64,000 bases of DNA, taken from contig CAYSMK010000015.1 of the NCBI GenBank assembly GCA_964432205.1, forward strand, positions 59,720 to 123,719, in the 5' to 3' direction. Shown here piece by piece: positions 45,134-55,056 of this stretch (positions are counted from its first letter, which is position 1; each line of letters opens with the position of its first letter). The notes under the pieces were generated by a model. That model made no database searches, had not been told where the DNA came from, and worked only from the letters and a program-made list of their open reading frames with translations. Origin of the DNA: Geomobilibacter sp964432205. Its GTDB lineage: Bacteria; Desulfobacterota; Desulfuromonadia; Geobacterales; DSM-12255. The position numbers were made by a program, and so were the translations under genes.

Positions 45134-46642
45134 TCAGGGAAGCGGAGGTATTGTCAACGGTACTGCCGATTTGTGGGACGTTACGGTACGCAGCAGGTTC
45201 TTCACCTCTTCCGGCATCTGCGCTCCCCCCTCCTTCATGGCGGCCTTCATCTGCCCCGCCAGATAGGAGTGGTGAATGAGAAGATCCAGCACCGACAGCA
45301 TGAACTCCTGCTTCCAGGGCGAGAGTTCATGCAGATGCTGAAATTTGTGCATGTAGAATTTCTGGGACGCCCTGCCGAGTTCCCGCTCCAGCTCGGCCAT
45401 GGTCATGTTCTTCGGCTTGAGGACCGGCTCCACCAGGTTGTACTTACGGTAATCCTTGGTGCCAACGTACGGCTCGAGCTCGCCGTAGAGTTCGGCATAG
45501 GGCCAGGGAGCAATGGCCAGAAAGAACGCCATGTCCGGGTTGTAATGCTTGGCCAGTTCCACGGTCTCGGCAATCGACTCGGGCGTATCTTCCGGCATCC
45601 CCAGAACAAAAGAGGTCTCGGAAACGATGTCGGCGCCGTTGATCAGGTCAAGGGCCTGTTTGGACTGCTCAACCTGGGTATCTTTCTTGAAAAGGTCCAG
45701 GGTCGCCTGCGAGCCGGCCTCAACGCCGACATAGATATGCTCGACGCCCGCCCGCCGGTACTTGTCCATGATATCCGCGTCACGCAGGATGTCGTCCACC
45801 CGGGTCTCCATCAGGAGTTTGACGCCGACGTCGCGTTCGATCATAAGATCGAGGATCTTCACCCAGCGCTCCCGGTCAAAGGTAGGGATCTCGTCGGAGA
45901 GCATGGCCACTTCGACGCCGTACGTTTGGCTCAGCATTTCCAGCTCGGACACGAAATTCTCGGCACTCCTGGCCCGCCACGACTGGGACCAGAAGAGCTG
46001 CTGGGAACAGAAGGAACACTTCTGCTGGCAGCCGCGGGACGAGGAGACGATGGCCAGACGGGCGTTGTTCTTGGCCCGATAGGTGTAGATCGGCCACTCG
46101 ACCAGATCCCAGGCCGTGGGAAGGATATCGAGATCGTGAACGTACGGTCGCCGCGGTGTTACGACCACCCCGCCGTCCCGCCAAAACGCCAGACCCTGGA
46201 CCTTGGCCGGATCATCACCGGCATTGAGGCAGGTCAGGAGCTCGGGGAGGGTGAGTTCCCCTTCCCCGCGGACGACGAAATCAACCTTGTCGTGATCGGC
46301 TTTCAGCAGCTCGTCATAACAGAAGGTGGCATGGACGTTTCCCAGCACCGTCACGATGCGGGGATTTATCTCCTTGGCAAAACCGCAAAGACGGATGGCG
46401 TCCACGATAGAGGCGGTGAAGGCCGTGGTGGCAACCACGTCGGGCCGGAACGCCTCGATCCGCTTCTGGATCTCCGGCCATTTGTGCCAGAGCGACATGG
46501 CGTCGTAGTAATCGACCTCAAAACCGGCAGCGCGCAGGGCACCGGCTACATAGACAAAGCCAACGTTCAGCCAGGTACCGGCGGACTCAACAACTCCCGA
46601 ATGGTAGGGGGGGGTTATCAGGGCAATGCGTTTGATCGTCAT
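45134..46642 (-). CDS. B12-binding domain radical SAM protein (BchE-like)
   Basis: A 502-residue enzyme. Residues 1-140 form a cobalamin-binding-like Rossmann domain (ITPPYHSG, PDVVATTAFTASIVDAI, GNVHATF). The radical SAM domain has the CX3CX2C cluster at Cys205, Cys209 and Cys212 (RGCQQKCSFC), followed by SDEIPTFDR and GVEAGSQATLDLFKK, typical of the BchE/methyltransferase group. The full DxHxxG cobalamin motif is not seen, so B12 use is not certain. AAGGA sits 10 bases before the ATG at 46642. Such enzymes methylate or cyclise unreactive carbons in tetrapyrroles, hopanoids, lipids and peptides. The substrate here is unknown, and the gene appears monocistronic. Confidence 0.82.
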   Translation of the reverse strand: MTIKRIALITPPYHSGVVESAGTWLNVGFVYVAGALRAAGFEVDYYDAMSLWHKWPEIQKRIEAFRPDVVATTAFTASIVDAIRLCGFAKEINPRIVTVLGNVHATFCYDELLKADHDKVDFVVRGEGELTLPELLTCLNAGDDPAKVQGLAFWRDGGVVVTPRRPYVHDLDILPTAWDLVEWPIYTYRAKNNARLAIVSSSRGCQQKCSFCSQQLFWSQSWRARSAENFVSELEMLSQTYGVEVAMLSDEIPTFDRERWVKILDLMIERDVGVKLLMETRVDDILRDADIMDKYRRAGVEHIYVGVEAGSQATLDLFKKDTQVEQSKQALDLINGADIVSETSFVLGMPEDTPESIAETVELAKHYNPDMAFFLAIAPWPYAELYGELEPYVGTKDYRKYNLVEPVLKPKNMTMAELERELGRASQKFYMHKFQHLHELSPWKQEFMLSVLDLLIHHSYLAGQMKAAMKEGGAQMPEEVKNLLRTVTSHKSAVPLTIPPLP

Positions 46643-46684
46643 TTGACGTGGTTCCTTCTAAAGTCTGGTGATGTTCCGTCGTGA

Positions 46685-46703
46685 TAGCAATTTTTGCGCC
46701 GAA
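46685..46703 (-). promoter_or_regulatory. Weak sigma-54-like site before the radical SAM gene
   Basis: Minus-strand TTCGGCGCAAAAATTGCTA has GG and GC at the correct 10-base spacing and a perfect TTGCT, but the -24 element is TCGGCGC rather than TTGGCAC. It is about 45 bases before the start codon. Confidence 0.35.
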
Positions 46704-47364
46704 TCAAAGAAGACAATTAGGTAATAATAGTTAACTTCGTGTGTTTTGTCTTCCATTTTTTCACCAGCATTTTATCTCCATGTGCGTTCACCGCGTTGAC
46801 GGCCGGATGTGCCAATTGACCGATCATGAGGACAAGCTAACCGTTTTTTCGCGCACGCCTATGGATACAGCCTCTATCGGCTAGCGAAACGCAGCCCGAA
46901 GACCCACCAGACACACCAACCCCCGATTCCGAAGACGGCTGACCGAATGATATGCATGATCAGCATTATTCTCCGGTTGCTTCGGTCTACGCAACAAAGA
47001 CATTGTCAACGCAGGTAAAGGTACGACCGGCACTACACGAGCTGTCAACAACAGATTGCTCTTTACAAACCGCCCGGACATGACTAGGTTATTTCAGTGA
47101 TGCGCAATAGCCTCAACAGGTACCATCCAGACCGATTCCTTTTTTCGACCCGCTTCTTGCCAAGACCACAATCGTCACGACGGATAGAAATGGCGGTATC
47201 TCCCAGAAACCCGTCAGGTTATTTTCGCGTACTTTTCCGAGCCATCTCCAATGCACGATATATATGCACCCCATTGCCCAATTAATTGGCAATCCGTCAC
47301 CCCAGGCACCGACCAGGAACTGACCGTGCCGGCTCAACAGGGTCGCCATGCATCACAACGCATA
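46704..47364. other. Long intergenic region with no gene seen
   Basis: About 660 bases between divergent genes. Only short, poorly initiated frames occur (for example a 66-codon frame on the minus strand at 46881-47081 with no ribosome site). No tRNA, riboswitch core or strong hairpin was seen. It may hold upstream activator sites for the sigma-54 promoters at either end. Confidence 0.4.
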
Positions 47365-47381
47365 ACGGCACATTTTTTGCG
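47365..47381 (+). promoter_or_regulatory. Sigma-54 (-24/-12) promoter of the LuxE-family gene
   Basis: ACGGCACATTTTTTGCG has GGCAC and TTGC, with GG and GC exactly 10 bases apart, missing only one base of TGGCAC-N5-TTGC. The predicted start of transcription is near 47393, 50 bases before the ATG at 47443. Confidence 0.7.
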
Positions 47382-47442
47382 TTACCAACACAACCCATCA
47401 ATCCAGCCACATCAACGAGCTGTTTGAACAGGAGATGCATTT

Positions 47443-48921
47443 ATGTCCACGAGTAACAGCACAAGTCATCGTCTGACCGAGGAGATCCTTCGCATCATCG
47501 AAGCCGGGGTCGATGCCGAGCTTTCCGATGCAGTATTCAACGATTACTGCATGCAGTTGTTCACCCTGCACTATGAAACCAATAAAATTTTCCAGGAATT
47601 CTGCGACATCAAGAAAGTGCGCCCGGGCGACATCAGCCGCTGGCAGGATGTCCCCATGGTCTACAACGACGTCTTCAAGACCCACCTGGTCGCCTCGTTC
47701 CCCCTGGAGCAGTCGGTCATGGCCTGCCTGACCGGCGGCACCACCAGCCTCACCCAGCGGGGACGCATCTTCCGTGACGAGGACGGCAAGCGCCTGGTCT
47801 TCAGTGCCAACAGGATGATGACCGAGTCGTATCTGTTTCCCGATTTCGAGCAGGGGAAGCGGTGCCGCATCCTGATCCTCGCCCCCAGCCCCGAGCTGGC
47901 CCCCTCCATGGGGATGGCCATCGGCATGGACCAGACGAGGCAGGCTTTCGGTACGCCTGACAGCATGTTTCTCCTGGGCAAGACCGGCATCGATGTCAAA
48001 AACTTGCTCAAGGCGTTGCGCGAGTCGGAGGCATCCGGCGTGCCGGTGGCACTGATCGGCGCCACAGCAGCCTATGTGTATTTCTTCCAGTCCTGCCGCC
48101 GCAAGAAGATGAAATTCAAACTGCCTCCCGGCAGCCGCATCTGCGATGGAGGTGGCTACCGGGGCCGTTTCGGCGTCGTCACCCGCGACGACTACTATGC
48201 CATGGTAAAGGAGATTCTCGACATACCGGAGACCCACTGCGTCAACGTGCTGGGAGAGGCGGAAACCGCCACTAACCTGTTTGACGATGCCCTGCGCCGC
48301 CACGTCAAGGGGCTCCCCCCACGCCAGCGCACCCGGCCGGTCCCTCCCTGGTCCCGCGTACTGGCCATGAACATCGATGACCTGAGCCCCCTGCCGGATG
48401 GCGAAGTCGGCCTGCTCGCCCACTGGGATCTGGCCAACGTGCCGACGGTCCTGGCGGTCATCACGGACAATCTGGGGTACACGACCGACAACGGGACCGG
48501 CTGTGAAATGGTCGGCCGGGCCAAGATCGAGAACGGCAAGGTCTCTCCCCTCCCTGATGAGGAACGCACCATGGGGCCGATGGGAGACTCGGGAATCTTC
48601 CGTATGCTGGAGGCATACACCAACTTCTCCATTGACCTGAAGATGCGCTTCGCCAAGGATCAGAAGGTGGAGCCGGCGATCAGGGAAGAGATCGAGGCAC
48701 GCCCGGGATCGGTTGCCTCCTGCCCGCAGGTGGTGGACGAAATCCTGGTGGCGCAGGCTGACAAGGAAGCGGCCAAGCTTCGTGACGAATCGCTGAATAC
48801 GTTCAAGGATCAAACCGAACGACCGTTGGAGTGGTACGTCAAGGAGGCGGAGAAGCAGAAGCTGACGGACCATCCGGCAGGACTTCAGTCGGAGAAGCAG
48901 GTGCAGCAAAAGAAGAAGTAA
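47443..48921 (+). CDS. LuxE/PaaK-family acyl-protein synthetase (adenylate-forming)
   Basis: A 492-residue protein of the LuxE family, adenylate-forming enzymes that activate a carboxylic acid with ATP and move the acyl group to a thiol. The motif CLTGGTTSLTQRGRIFRD is the nucleotide-loop region; VALIGATAAYVYFF, GSRICDGGGYRGRFG and NVLGEAETATNLFDD follow in the usual LuxE order. AGGAG precedes the ATG at 47443. The C-terminus has a Lys/Gln-rich tail (QVQQKKK). No luxC, luxD or luciferase genes are nearby, so it is not a light-producing system; the acyl substrate is unknown. It has its own sigma-54 promoter and terminator, so it is a single-gene unit. Confidence 0.8.
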   Translation: MSTSNSTSHRLTEEILRIIEAGVDAELSDAVFNDYCMQLFTLHYETNKIFQEFCDIKKVRPGDISRWQDVPMVYNDVFKTHLVASFPLEQSVMACLTGGTTSLTQRGRIFRDEDGKRLVFSANRMMTESYLFPDFEQGKRCRILILAPSPELAPSMGMAIGMDQTRQAFGTPDSMFLLGKTGIDVKNLLKALRESEASGVPVALIGATAAYVYFFQSCRRKKMKFKLPPGSRICDGGGYRGRFGVVTRDDYYAMVKEILDIPETHCVNVLGEAETATNLFDDALRRHVKGLPPRQRTRPVPPWSRVLAMNIDDLSPLPDGEVGLLAHWDLANVPTVLAVITDNLGYTTDNGTGCEMVGRAKIENGKVSPLPDEERTMGPMGDSGIFRMLEAYTNFSIDLKMRFAKDQKVEPAIREEIEARPGSVASCPQVVDEILVAQADKEAAKLRDESLNTFKDQTERPLEWYVKEAEKQKLTDHPAGLQSEKQVQQKKK

Positions 48922-48941
48922 GGAACGAAGAACCTCCTGCA

Positions 48942-48990
48942 GATCAGCACCCCGTACCATCCCAACCGGCGGGGTGCTGATCAGTTTTTT
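48942..48990 (+). terminator. Rho-independent terminator of the LuxE-family gene
   Basis: GATCAGCACCCCG at 48942-48954 pairs perfectly with CGGGGTGCTGATC at 48970-48982 (13 bp) across a 15-base loop, followed by AGTTTTTT. Confidence 0.9.
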
Positions 48991-49129
48991 CAGTCAATCA
49001 ACATTCTCCGGTTATTGCCCCTCCCAGTTCTCACGTTTTTGACTCTCACTGCAAAATACATTACAACTAGCTAAGGAATATGCCGATAAGAAGAACTCTG
49101 TAGCGACCAGATGAGGAGGGCAGGTCCTT

Positions 49130-50209
49130 TTGAAAAAGATCAGGGTGCTCATTGTCGATGATTCGTACCTCGTATGCAAAACTCTCAGCGAGATCCTCAC
49201 CTCCGACCCCCAGATCGAGATCATGGCAACCGCCGGCGACCCTATCACCGCCGCCAACAAGATCCGCGACGAAGTGCCGGATGTCATGATCCTTGACATC
49301 GAAATGCCACGAATGGATGGCCTGACCTTTCTCCAGATGGTCATGGCCCTCAAACCGATCCCGGTGGTGATGTGTTCAAGTCACGTGGAGCACGGCTCGA
49401 AAACCGCGTTCAGGGCCATCGAGTACGGTGCAGTGGAACTCATCCATAAACCGCGCCTCGGTGTCAGGCAGTTTATCGAAGAAGCGAAGATCAGGATCTG
49501 CGACATCGTGAAGGCAGCAGCCCAGGCAAGGCCAAGCGCCGCACTTCCCCGCTTTCCCCGCATGGAAGCGGAACCCAAGCTGACCGCAGATGTCATGCTC
49601 GACAGACCTGCCGCGCACATTGTCCCCTCGATCAGCACCACCGAGAAAGTGGTGGTGGTCGGTGCGTCAACGGGCGGCATCGAGGCACTGCGGGCTGTTC
49701 TCCAGGAATTGCCCACCGATGCGCCGGGGGTCGTAATCGTTCAGCATCTGCCGGAGTACTTCACCCACGACTTCGCCGCCCGGCTCGACTCCCTCTGTAA
49801 AATAAAGGTCAAGGAAGCTGAAAACAACGACCAGGTAATCCGGGGCCGCGCCCTCATCGCCCCGGGCAACCGGCACACACTGCTCAAAGAGGCCAGCGGC
49901 ACCTACCACGTTGAGGTAAAGGACGGGCCACTGGTCTCACGGCACCGACCATCGGTCGACGTACTGTTCCGTTCTGCCGCCCGCTACGCCGGAAGCAATG
50001 CCGTGGGGGTGATCATGACCGGCATGGGAGACGATGGGGCGGCCGGCATGCGCGAGATGAAGGATGCCGGCGCCGCCACCATAGCTCAGGATGAAAAGAG
50101 CTGTGCCGTCTTTGGCATGCCCAAGGAAGCAATCGCCCATGGCGTTGTTGGTGTCGTCGTACCGCTGGACCGGATCTCCAAGGAAGTCCTGCGGCTGTGC
50201 GAAGTGTGA
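49130..50209 (+). CDS. cheB: Chemotaxis-type protein-glutamate methylesterase CheB
   Basis: A 359-residue response regulator-methylesterase. The receiver domain has Asp10/Asp11 and phospho-acceptor Asp56 (LDIEMPRMDG). The esterase domain has the catalytic triad Ser180 (GASTGG), His206 (VQHLPEYF) and Asp301 (TGMGDDGAAGM). Phosphorylation by CheA would relieve inhibition, letting CheB remove methyl groups from chemoreceptors. The start is a TTG at 49130, with GAGGAGGG 9 bases upstream. No cheA, cheR, cheW or receptor gene is in the window, so this is an orphan copy that may serve a non-motility pathway. Confidence 0.92.
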   Translation: MKKIRVLIVDDSYLVCKTLSEILTSDPQIEIMATAGDPITAANKIRDEVPDVMILDIEMPRMDGLTFLQMVMALKPIPVVMCSSHVEHGSKTAFRAIEYGAVELIHKPRLGVRQFIEEAKIRICDIVKAAAQARPSAALPRFPRMEAEPKLTADVMLDRPAAHIVPSISTTEKVVVVGASTGGIEALRAVLQELPTDAPGVVIVQHLPEYFTHDFAARLDSLCKIKVKEAENNDQVIRGRALIAPGNRHTLLKEASGTYHVEVKDGPLVSRHRPSVDVLFRSAARYAGSNAVGVIMTGMGDDGAAGMREMKDAGAATIAQDEKSCAVFGMPKEAIAHGVVGVVVPLDRISKEVLRLCEV

Positions 50210-50325
50210 AGGCCGACACGGCTGCCCCACGATCAACCACACAGCAAATCGCGGAATCATGTACCACCATGACAAGCTCTGTATCTATGACTGTACTCAC
50301 CGGCAACGGATTGAGGAGCGGAGGT

Positions 50326-50733
50326 ATGATGCCTGAACTGGAGGAAATGGCCGAAAACTGTCGCCAGTGCGGTTTCGATTATGCACGGATCGATACCGAG
50401 CAGTGGCACGACAACGGCTCCCGGCGCGCCATGTGCCCGGTCTGCGGCTGGACCAGATACGAGGAATACCATTGGAGTAACGGCGCGCCCGTGCTGGTGA
50501 AGCGAAACGAAAGCCACGGTTTCGGTGCCTACCGGCTGGTGCCGCCGGGAGGTTACTCCGGCTACAACGCCTTCCATTCAATCCCTGACAGAGCGGTCAT
50601 CGAACATATCAGGGAACTCCTCACCAGCAAGGGATGGAAGGGATACCTCACTCTCTGGGACGACAACACCGGCCGCCCCCGCCTCATCGCCGGCAGCCCG
50701 CTGCAGAAGTACGACTCCTTCGAGAAGGACTGA
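50326..50733 (+). CDS. Small zinc-ribbon-like protein of unknown function
   Basis: A 135-residue protein. The ATG at 50326 follows GAGGAGCGGAGGT; longer frames back to 50197 overlap the cheB stop and have no ribosome site. Two CxxC pairs (CRQC near residue 14, CPVC near 37) are spaced like a zinc ribbon. The rest is a compact domain with GYSGYNAFHSIPDRAVIEHIRELL and WDDNTGRPRLIAGSPLQKYDSFEKD. It lies about 117 bases after cheB and could be co-transcribed with it. No family recognised. Confidence 0.65.
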   Translation: MMPELEEMAENCRQCGFDYARIDTEQWHDNGSRRAMCPVCGWTRYEEYHWSNGAPVLVKRNESHGFGAYRLVPPGGYSGYNAFHSIPDRAVIEHIRELLTSKGWKGYLTLWDDNTGRPRLIAGSPLQKYDSFEKD

Positions 50734-50738
50734 AAACT

Positions 50739-51554
50739 TCATCCCTGACAGACAGGACACCAGCAGGTGGACCGTCCACCGAGGCGGCTTGAGAGAATGG
50801 CCGAGCCGCAGCGAATACAGCGTTCACCGGCACGGCCATAGACCGCCAGTTTGAGCCGGAAGTATCCCGGCCGCTCCTCACCGACGAGAAACGCCTCCAG
50901 AGTGGTGCCTCCCTGCGCAATCGCCTCTTCCAGTACCGACCGGACCGCCTCTGCCAGCTCCGCGCACGCAGCCTCGGACAGGACGCCTGCCGGCGTTGCG
51001 GGGTCGACACCGGCACGAAAGAGCGCCTCGCTGGCATAGATGTTCCCCACCCCGACCACCACCCTGCTGTCCATGAGGAATGGCTTGACCGCCACCCTTC
51101 GCCCGCGGCTTTTCGAGTAGAGATACACGCCGTCAAAACCTGGCTCAAGCGGCTCCGGCCCCAGTGATGCCAGAAGCGGATGCCTCAGCGGGTCAGTGGC
51201 GGTCCAGAGCAGCGTCCCGAACTTGCGCGGATCGGTGAGCCGCAGAAGCTGGCGGTTGTCCAGCAGCAGTTCCACGTGGTCATGGCGGCCGGCCGGGGTC
51301 CCGGCCGGCACCAGCCGTAGATGGCCGGTCATTCCCAGGTGGATGACAAGGGTGCCGGCATCGCACCGTACCAGCAGGTACTTGCCGCGTCGTGCGACCT
51401 CGGCGATCCGCCGCCCTGCAAGCTGCACGGCCAGGTCCCCTGCCAGCGGGAGCCGCAGCTTCGGCACCCTGGCCGTGAAAGCGAGTATGGTCCGCCCCTC
51501 GATATGCGGTGCAAGGCCGCGCCGGGTGGTTTCCACTTCTGGCAGTTCGGGCAT
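50739..51554 (-). CDS. mutM: Formamidopyrimidine-DNA glycosylase
   Basis: A 271-residue DNA repair enzyme that removes 8-oxoguanine and ring-opened purines. The ATG at 51554 begins MPELPEVETTRRGL; after Met removal Pro1 is the catalytic nucleophile and Glu2 follows (PELPE). AGGAG lies 6 bases upstream. Conserved features include IHLGMTGHLRL, KFGTLLW, VVGVGNIYASEALFRAGVDP and the C-terminal zinc finger CIRCGSAI...CWCPVCQG with four cysteines. Length is normal for the family. The gene is convergent with the zinc-ribbon gene, 5 bases apart. Confidence 0.96.
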   Translation of the reverse strand: MPELPEVETTRRGLAPHIEGRTILAFTARVPKLRLPLAGDLAVQLAGRRIAEVARRGKYLLVRCDAGTLVIHLGMTGHLRLVPAGTPAGRHDHVELLLDNRQLLRLTDPRKFGTLLWTATDPLRHPLLASLGPEPLEPGFDGVYLYSKSRGRRVAVKPFLMDSRVVVGVGNIYASEALFRAGVDPATPAGVLSEAACAELAEAVRSVLEEAIAQGGTTLEAFLVGEERPGYFRLKLAVYGRAGERCIRCGSAILSSRLGGRSTCWCPVCQG

Positions 51555-51817
51555 GAACACTCCTTGGTGATGTCTGTTCTCTTCAGTGCCTGCAGATCTA
51601 CCTCATTTTCGCCGGCACCGTCAACACCGCTTACAGCAATTCAAACCGCTGATGCACGCAGATCCAACCAATACTTAAGTCACACGACTTCGCATTGACG
51701 CTGTTCTGCGTCCGTCTGCGGTTAAATACAATTGTTCAGGATAAATTAAGTTGTCACCCTTCGACCGTCGTGCTATCAGGCAGAGTTTACTATGACATCA
51801 AGAACGGGACAAAATCG

Positions 51818-53449
51818 ATGATCCACCTCTCCAATATCGTCAAGCAACATGGCTCGCAGCTCCTCTTCCGCGACGCCAGCTTCCAGATCCTGCCCGGCAC
51901 GCGGACCGGCCTGGTCGGTCCCAACGGGGCCGGCAAGACCACGATCTTCCGGATCATCACCGGCGAGGAAGAGGTGGATGGCGGTGAGATCACCTGTGCC
52001 AAAAGGACCACCATCGGCTACTTTTCCCAGGACGTGGGAGAGATGGCGGGCTGTTCGGTACTGGAAGAGGTCATGGCCGGCGCCGGCGATACGGTCAGGC
52101 TCGGTGCCGAGCTCAAGGTGATGGAAGAGGCCATGTGCCAGCCGATGCCGGACGACGAGATGGCTGCCCTGCTGGAGCGGTACGGGACCGCCATGGAGGA
52201 GTTCGAGCACAAGGGGGGGTACGACCTGGATGTCCGCGCCCAGACCGTGCTGACCGGCCTCGGTATCGGCCCGGACCGGTTTCACCACCCGGTGGAATCG
52301 TTCAGCGGCGGCTGGAAGATGCGGATTGCCCTGGCCAAGATCCTGACCCTGAAGCCGGACGTGATCCTCTTGGACGAACCGACCAACCACCTGGACGTGG
52401 AGTCGATCATCTGGCTGGAGGAATGGCTGGCCGACGAGTTCGACGGCGCCCTCCTGATGACGAGCCACGACCGCGACTTCATGAACCGGGTCGTCACCCG
52501 TATCGTCGAGGTGGCCAACAGGACGGTCACCACCTATGGCGGCAACTACGACTTCTACGAGCGGGAGCGGGATATCCGTCGCGACCAACTCCTGGCCAGC
52601 CACAAGCGGCAGCAGGAGATGCTGGCCAAGGAAGAGGAGTTTATCGCCCGCTTCGCCGCCCGCGCGTCCCATGCCGCCCAGGTGCAGTCGCGGGTGAAGA
52701 AGCTGGACAAGATCGACCGGATCGAGATCCCGGCCGAAGAGCGGGCCATCCGTTTCGAGTTCAACGAACCGCCCCGCAGCGGCGAAGACGTGGTGGCGAT
52801 GGAGGGTCTGGGCAAGTGCTGGCTCACCCCGGACGGCCTGGAGAAGCGGGTCTTTTCCGGCGTGTCCGGCATCATCCGCCGCCAGAGCAAGATCGCCGTG
52901 GTCGGGGCGAACGGTGCGGGGAAATCGACCTTCCTCAAGATCCTGGCCGGACAGACCGAGCCCACTGCCGGGAGCGTCACCCTCGGGGCCAACGTGGAGC
53001 TCGGCTATTTCAGCCAGCATGCCATGGAGATCCTCGATCCGGGGAAAACGGTCTTCGAGACCGTGCAGGACGCCATGCCCCTGGCAAACATCGGCGTCAT
53101 CCGCAACCTGCTCGGCGCCTTCCTCTTTTCCGGGGATGCGGTGGACAAGCGGGTCGGCAACCTCTCGGGCGGCGAAAAGAGCCGCGTCGTGCTCGCCACC
53201 CTCCTGGCTCGGCCGGTTAACTTCCTGGTGCTGGACGAGCCGACCAACCACCTGGACATCCGGTCGCGGGAAATCCTGCTCGACGCCCTCCGGAACTTCA
53301 CCGGCACGGTGGTGCTGGTCAGTCACGACCGCCACTTCCTGCGCCTCCTGGTGGACCGGGTGTTCGAGATCGACCACGCGGAGATGCGGGTCTATGAGGG
53401 GACGTATGATTACTACCTGGGCAAGGTGCATGAACGGGAGGGGTGGTGA
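51818..53449 (+). CDS. ABC-F family ATPase (EttA/Uup-like)
   Basis: A 543-residue soluble protein with two fused ATP-binding cassettes and no membrane domain. The first cassette has Walker A GPNGAGKTT near residue 37 and signature SFSGGWKMR with LLDEPTNHLD; the second has GANGAGKST, LSGGEKSR and VLDEPTNHLD. Between them lies the long charged linker (ASHKRQQEMLAKEEEFIARFAARASHA) that contacts the ribosome in ABC-F factors. Such proteins modulate translation or relieve stalled ribosomes. The ATG at 51818 starts at MIHLSNIVKQHG; an upstream frame from 51695 lacks family similarity. Which ABC-F subgroup it belongs to is not settled. Confidence 0.9.
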   Translation: MIHLSNIVKQHGSQLLFRDASFQILPGTRTGLVGPNGAGKTTIFRIITGEEEVDGGEITCAKRTTIGYFSQDVGEMAGCSVLEEVMAGAGDTVRLGAELKVMEEAMCQPMPDDEMAALLERYGTAMEEFEHKGGYDLDVRAQTVLTGLGIGPDRFHHPVESFSGGWKMRIALAKILTLKPDVILLDEPTNHLDVESIIWLEEWLADEFDGALLMTSHDRDFMNRVVTRIVEVANRTVTTYGGNYDFYERERDIRRDQLLASHKRQQEMLAKEEEFIARFAARASHAAQVQSRVKKLDKIDRIEIPAEERAIRFEFNEPPRSGEDVVAMEGLGKCWLTPDGLEKRVFSGVSGIIRRQSKIAVVGANGAGKSTFLKILAGQTEPTAGSVTLGANVELGYFSQHAMEILDPGKTVFETVQDAMPLANIGVIRNLLGAFLFSGDAVDKRVGNLSGGEKSRVVLATLLARPVNFLVLDEPTNHLDIRSREILLDALRNFTGTVVLVSHDRHFLRLLVDRVFEIDHAEMRVYEGTYDYYLGKVHEREGW

Positions 53450-53513
53450 TCTACCCGCTCCACCTTGCCGACCACCGCAAAATGCAGTATAGTTCCGGCA
53501 GTGAGGTACCGTC

Positions 53514-53702
53514 ATGAACATCAACAAAACCGCTCTTGAGTCATGCATAGCCGACTTGCCTGACCCAGTGGACGTCGAAGAGGTCATGTACCGCTTGTAT
53601 CTGCTGGAGAAGATCGAAGCCGGGGAGGCCGACATCAGGGCGGGCAGAACCCTTTCGCACGAAGAACTGGCCGAACGGCTGATCCGCAAATGGTCCGCCT
53701 GA
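53514..53702 (+). CDS. ParD/RHH-like antitoxin of a type II toxin-antitoxin pair
   Basis: A 62-residue acidic protein starting at an ATG at 53514, with a predicted helix (VEEVMYRLYLLEKIEAGEADIRAG) and a C-terminal SHEELAERLIRKW that looks like the toxin-binding tail. Its stop overlaps the next gene by 13 bases, the usual antitoxin-toxin coupling. Length and order fit a small antitoxin; the DNA-binding fold is inferred rather than seen. Confidence 0.75.
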   Translation: MNINKTALESCIADLPDPVDVEEVMYRLYLLEKIEAGEADIRAGRTLSHEELAERLIRKWSA

Positions 53703-53992
53703 ACTGGTCGGAAAAATCTGCCGCAGATCTGGAGCAGATCCACGATTTCATTGCCGCCGACTCTCCGTTCTATGCCCGTGTCCAGGTCGAGCGGTTGATT
53801 ACAGCCGCCGGACGGCTGGCACAGTTCCCAGAATCCGGCCGTTCCCTGCCGGAGTTCCCCCACCTTCCCCATCGTGAACTGATTGCCGGTTCCTATCGCA
53901 TCATCTACCGTTACGAAGCGGCTGCCGAAGCGGTACTGGTTGTCACCGTCGTCCATTCGGCACGGCTTCTCCAGCAGGATCAGATCGCCTGA
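53690..53992 (+). CDS. ParE/RelE-family toxin
   Basis: A 100-residue protein of the RelE/ParE superfamily. It shows the family pattern of an N-terminal helix hairpin (WSEKSAADLEQIHDFIAADSPF), LAQFPESGRSLPE, RELIAGSYRIIYRYE and VVTVVHSARLL. Members either cleave mRNA on the ribosome or poison DNA gyrase; the sequence resembles the ParE branch in its GxxRExxxGxYRIIY core. It is translationally coupled to the antitoxin upstream. Confidence 0.85.
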   Translation: MVRLNWSEKSAADLEQIHDFIAADSPFYARVQVERLITAAGRLAQFPESGRSLPEFPHLPHRELIAGSYRIIYRYEAAAEAVLVVTVVHSARLLQQDQIA

Positions 53993-54053
53993 CCATGTAT
54001 CCGCCCCATACGGCAGAATCAAGACTTCACGAGGCGACGGCGTTAGATAGTCC

Positions 54054-54082
54054 TTGACACTCAAGGTTTTTCCGGCTAACCT
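54054..54082 (+). promoter_or_regulatory. Sigma-70-type promoter of glyQ-glyS
   Basis: TTGACA at 54054-54059 and TAACCT at 54077-54082 are separated by exactly 17 bases, giving a leader of about 90 bases before glyQ. No T-box or other leader RNA was recognised. Confidence 0.55.
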
Positions 54083-54177
54083 GTCGCGCCTAACCCATTG
54101 AGATTGCGCAGGGTTTTCAGCCCCACCAAATCCATTTTACCTGTAATTAATTCTAGCTTTCCCGAGGAGGGCAACTC

Positions 54178-55055
<878 letters not shown>

Positions 55056-55056
<1 letters not shown>

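Noticed and set aside
45005..46684. Plus-strand frame of 559 codons opposite the radical SAM gene
   Set aside because: The minus strand has a complete radical SAM protein with its cluster cysteines, a ribosome site and a terminator; the plus frame runs through that terminator.
46881..47081. 66-codon minus-strand frame in the long intergenic region
   Set aside because: No ribosome site, odd composition and no hydrophobic or domain pattern.
50197..50325. Longer N-terminus for the zinc-ribbon protein
   Set aside because: It overlaps the end of cheB, is Ser/Thr-rich without pattern, and the ATG at 50326 has a much better ribosome site.
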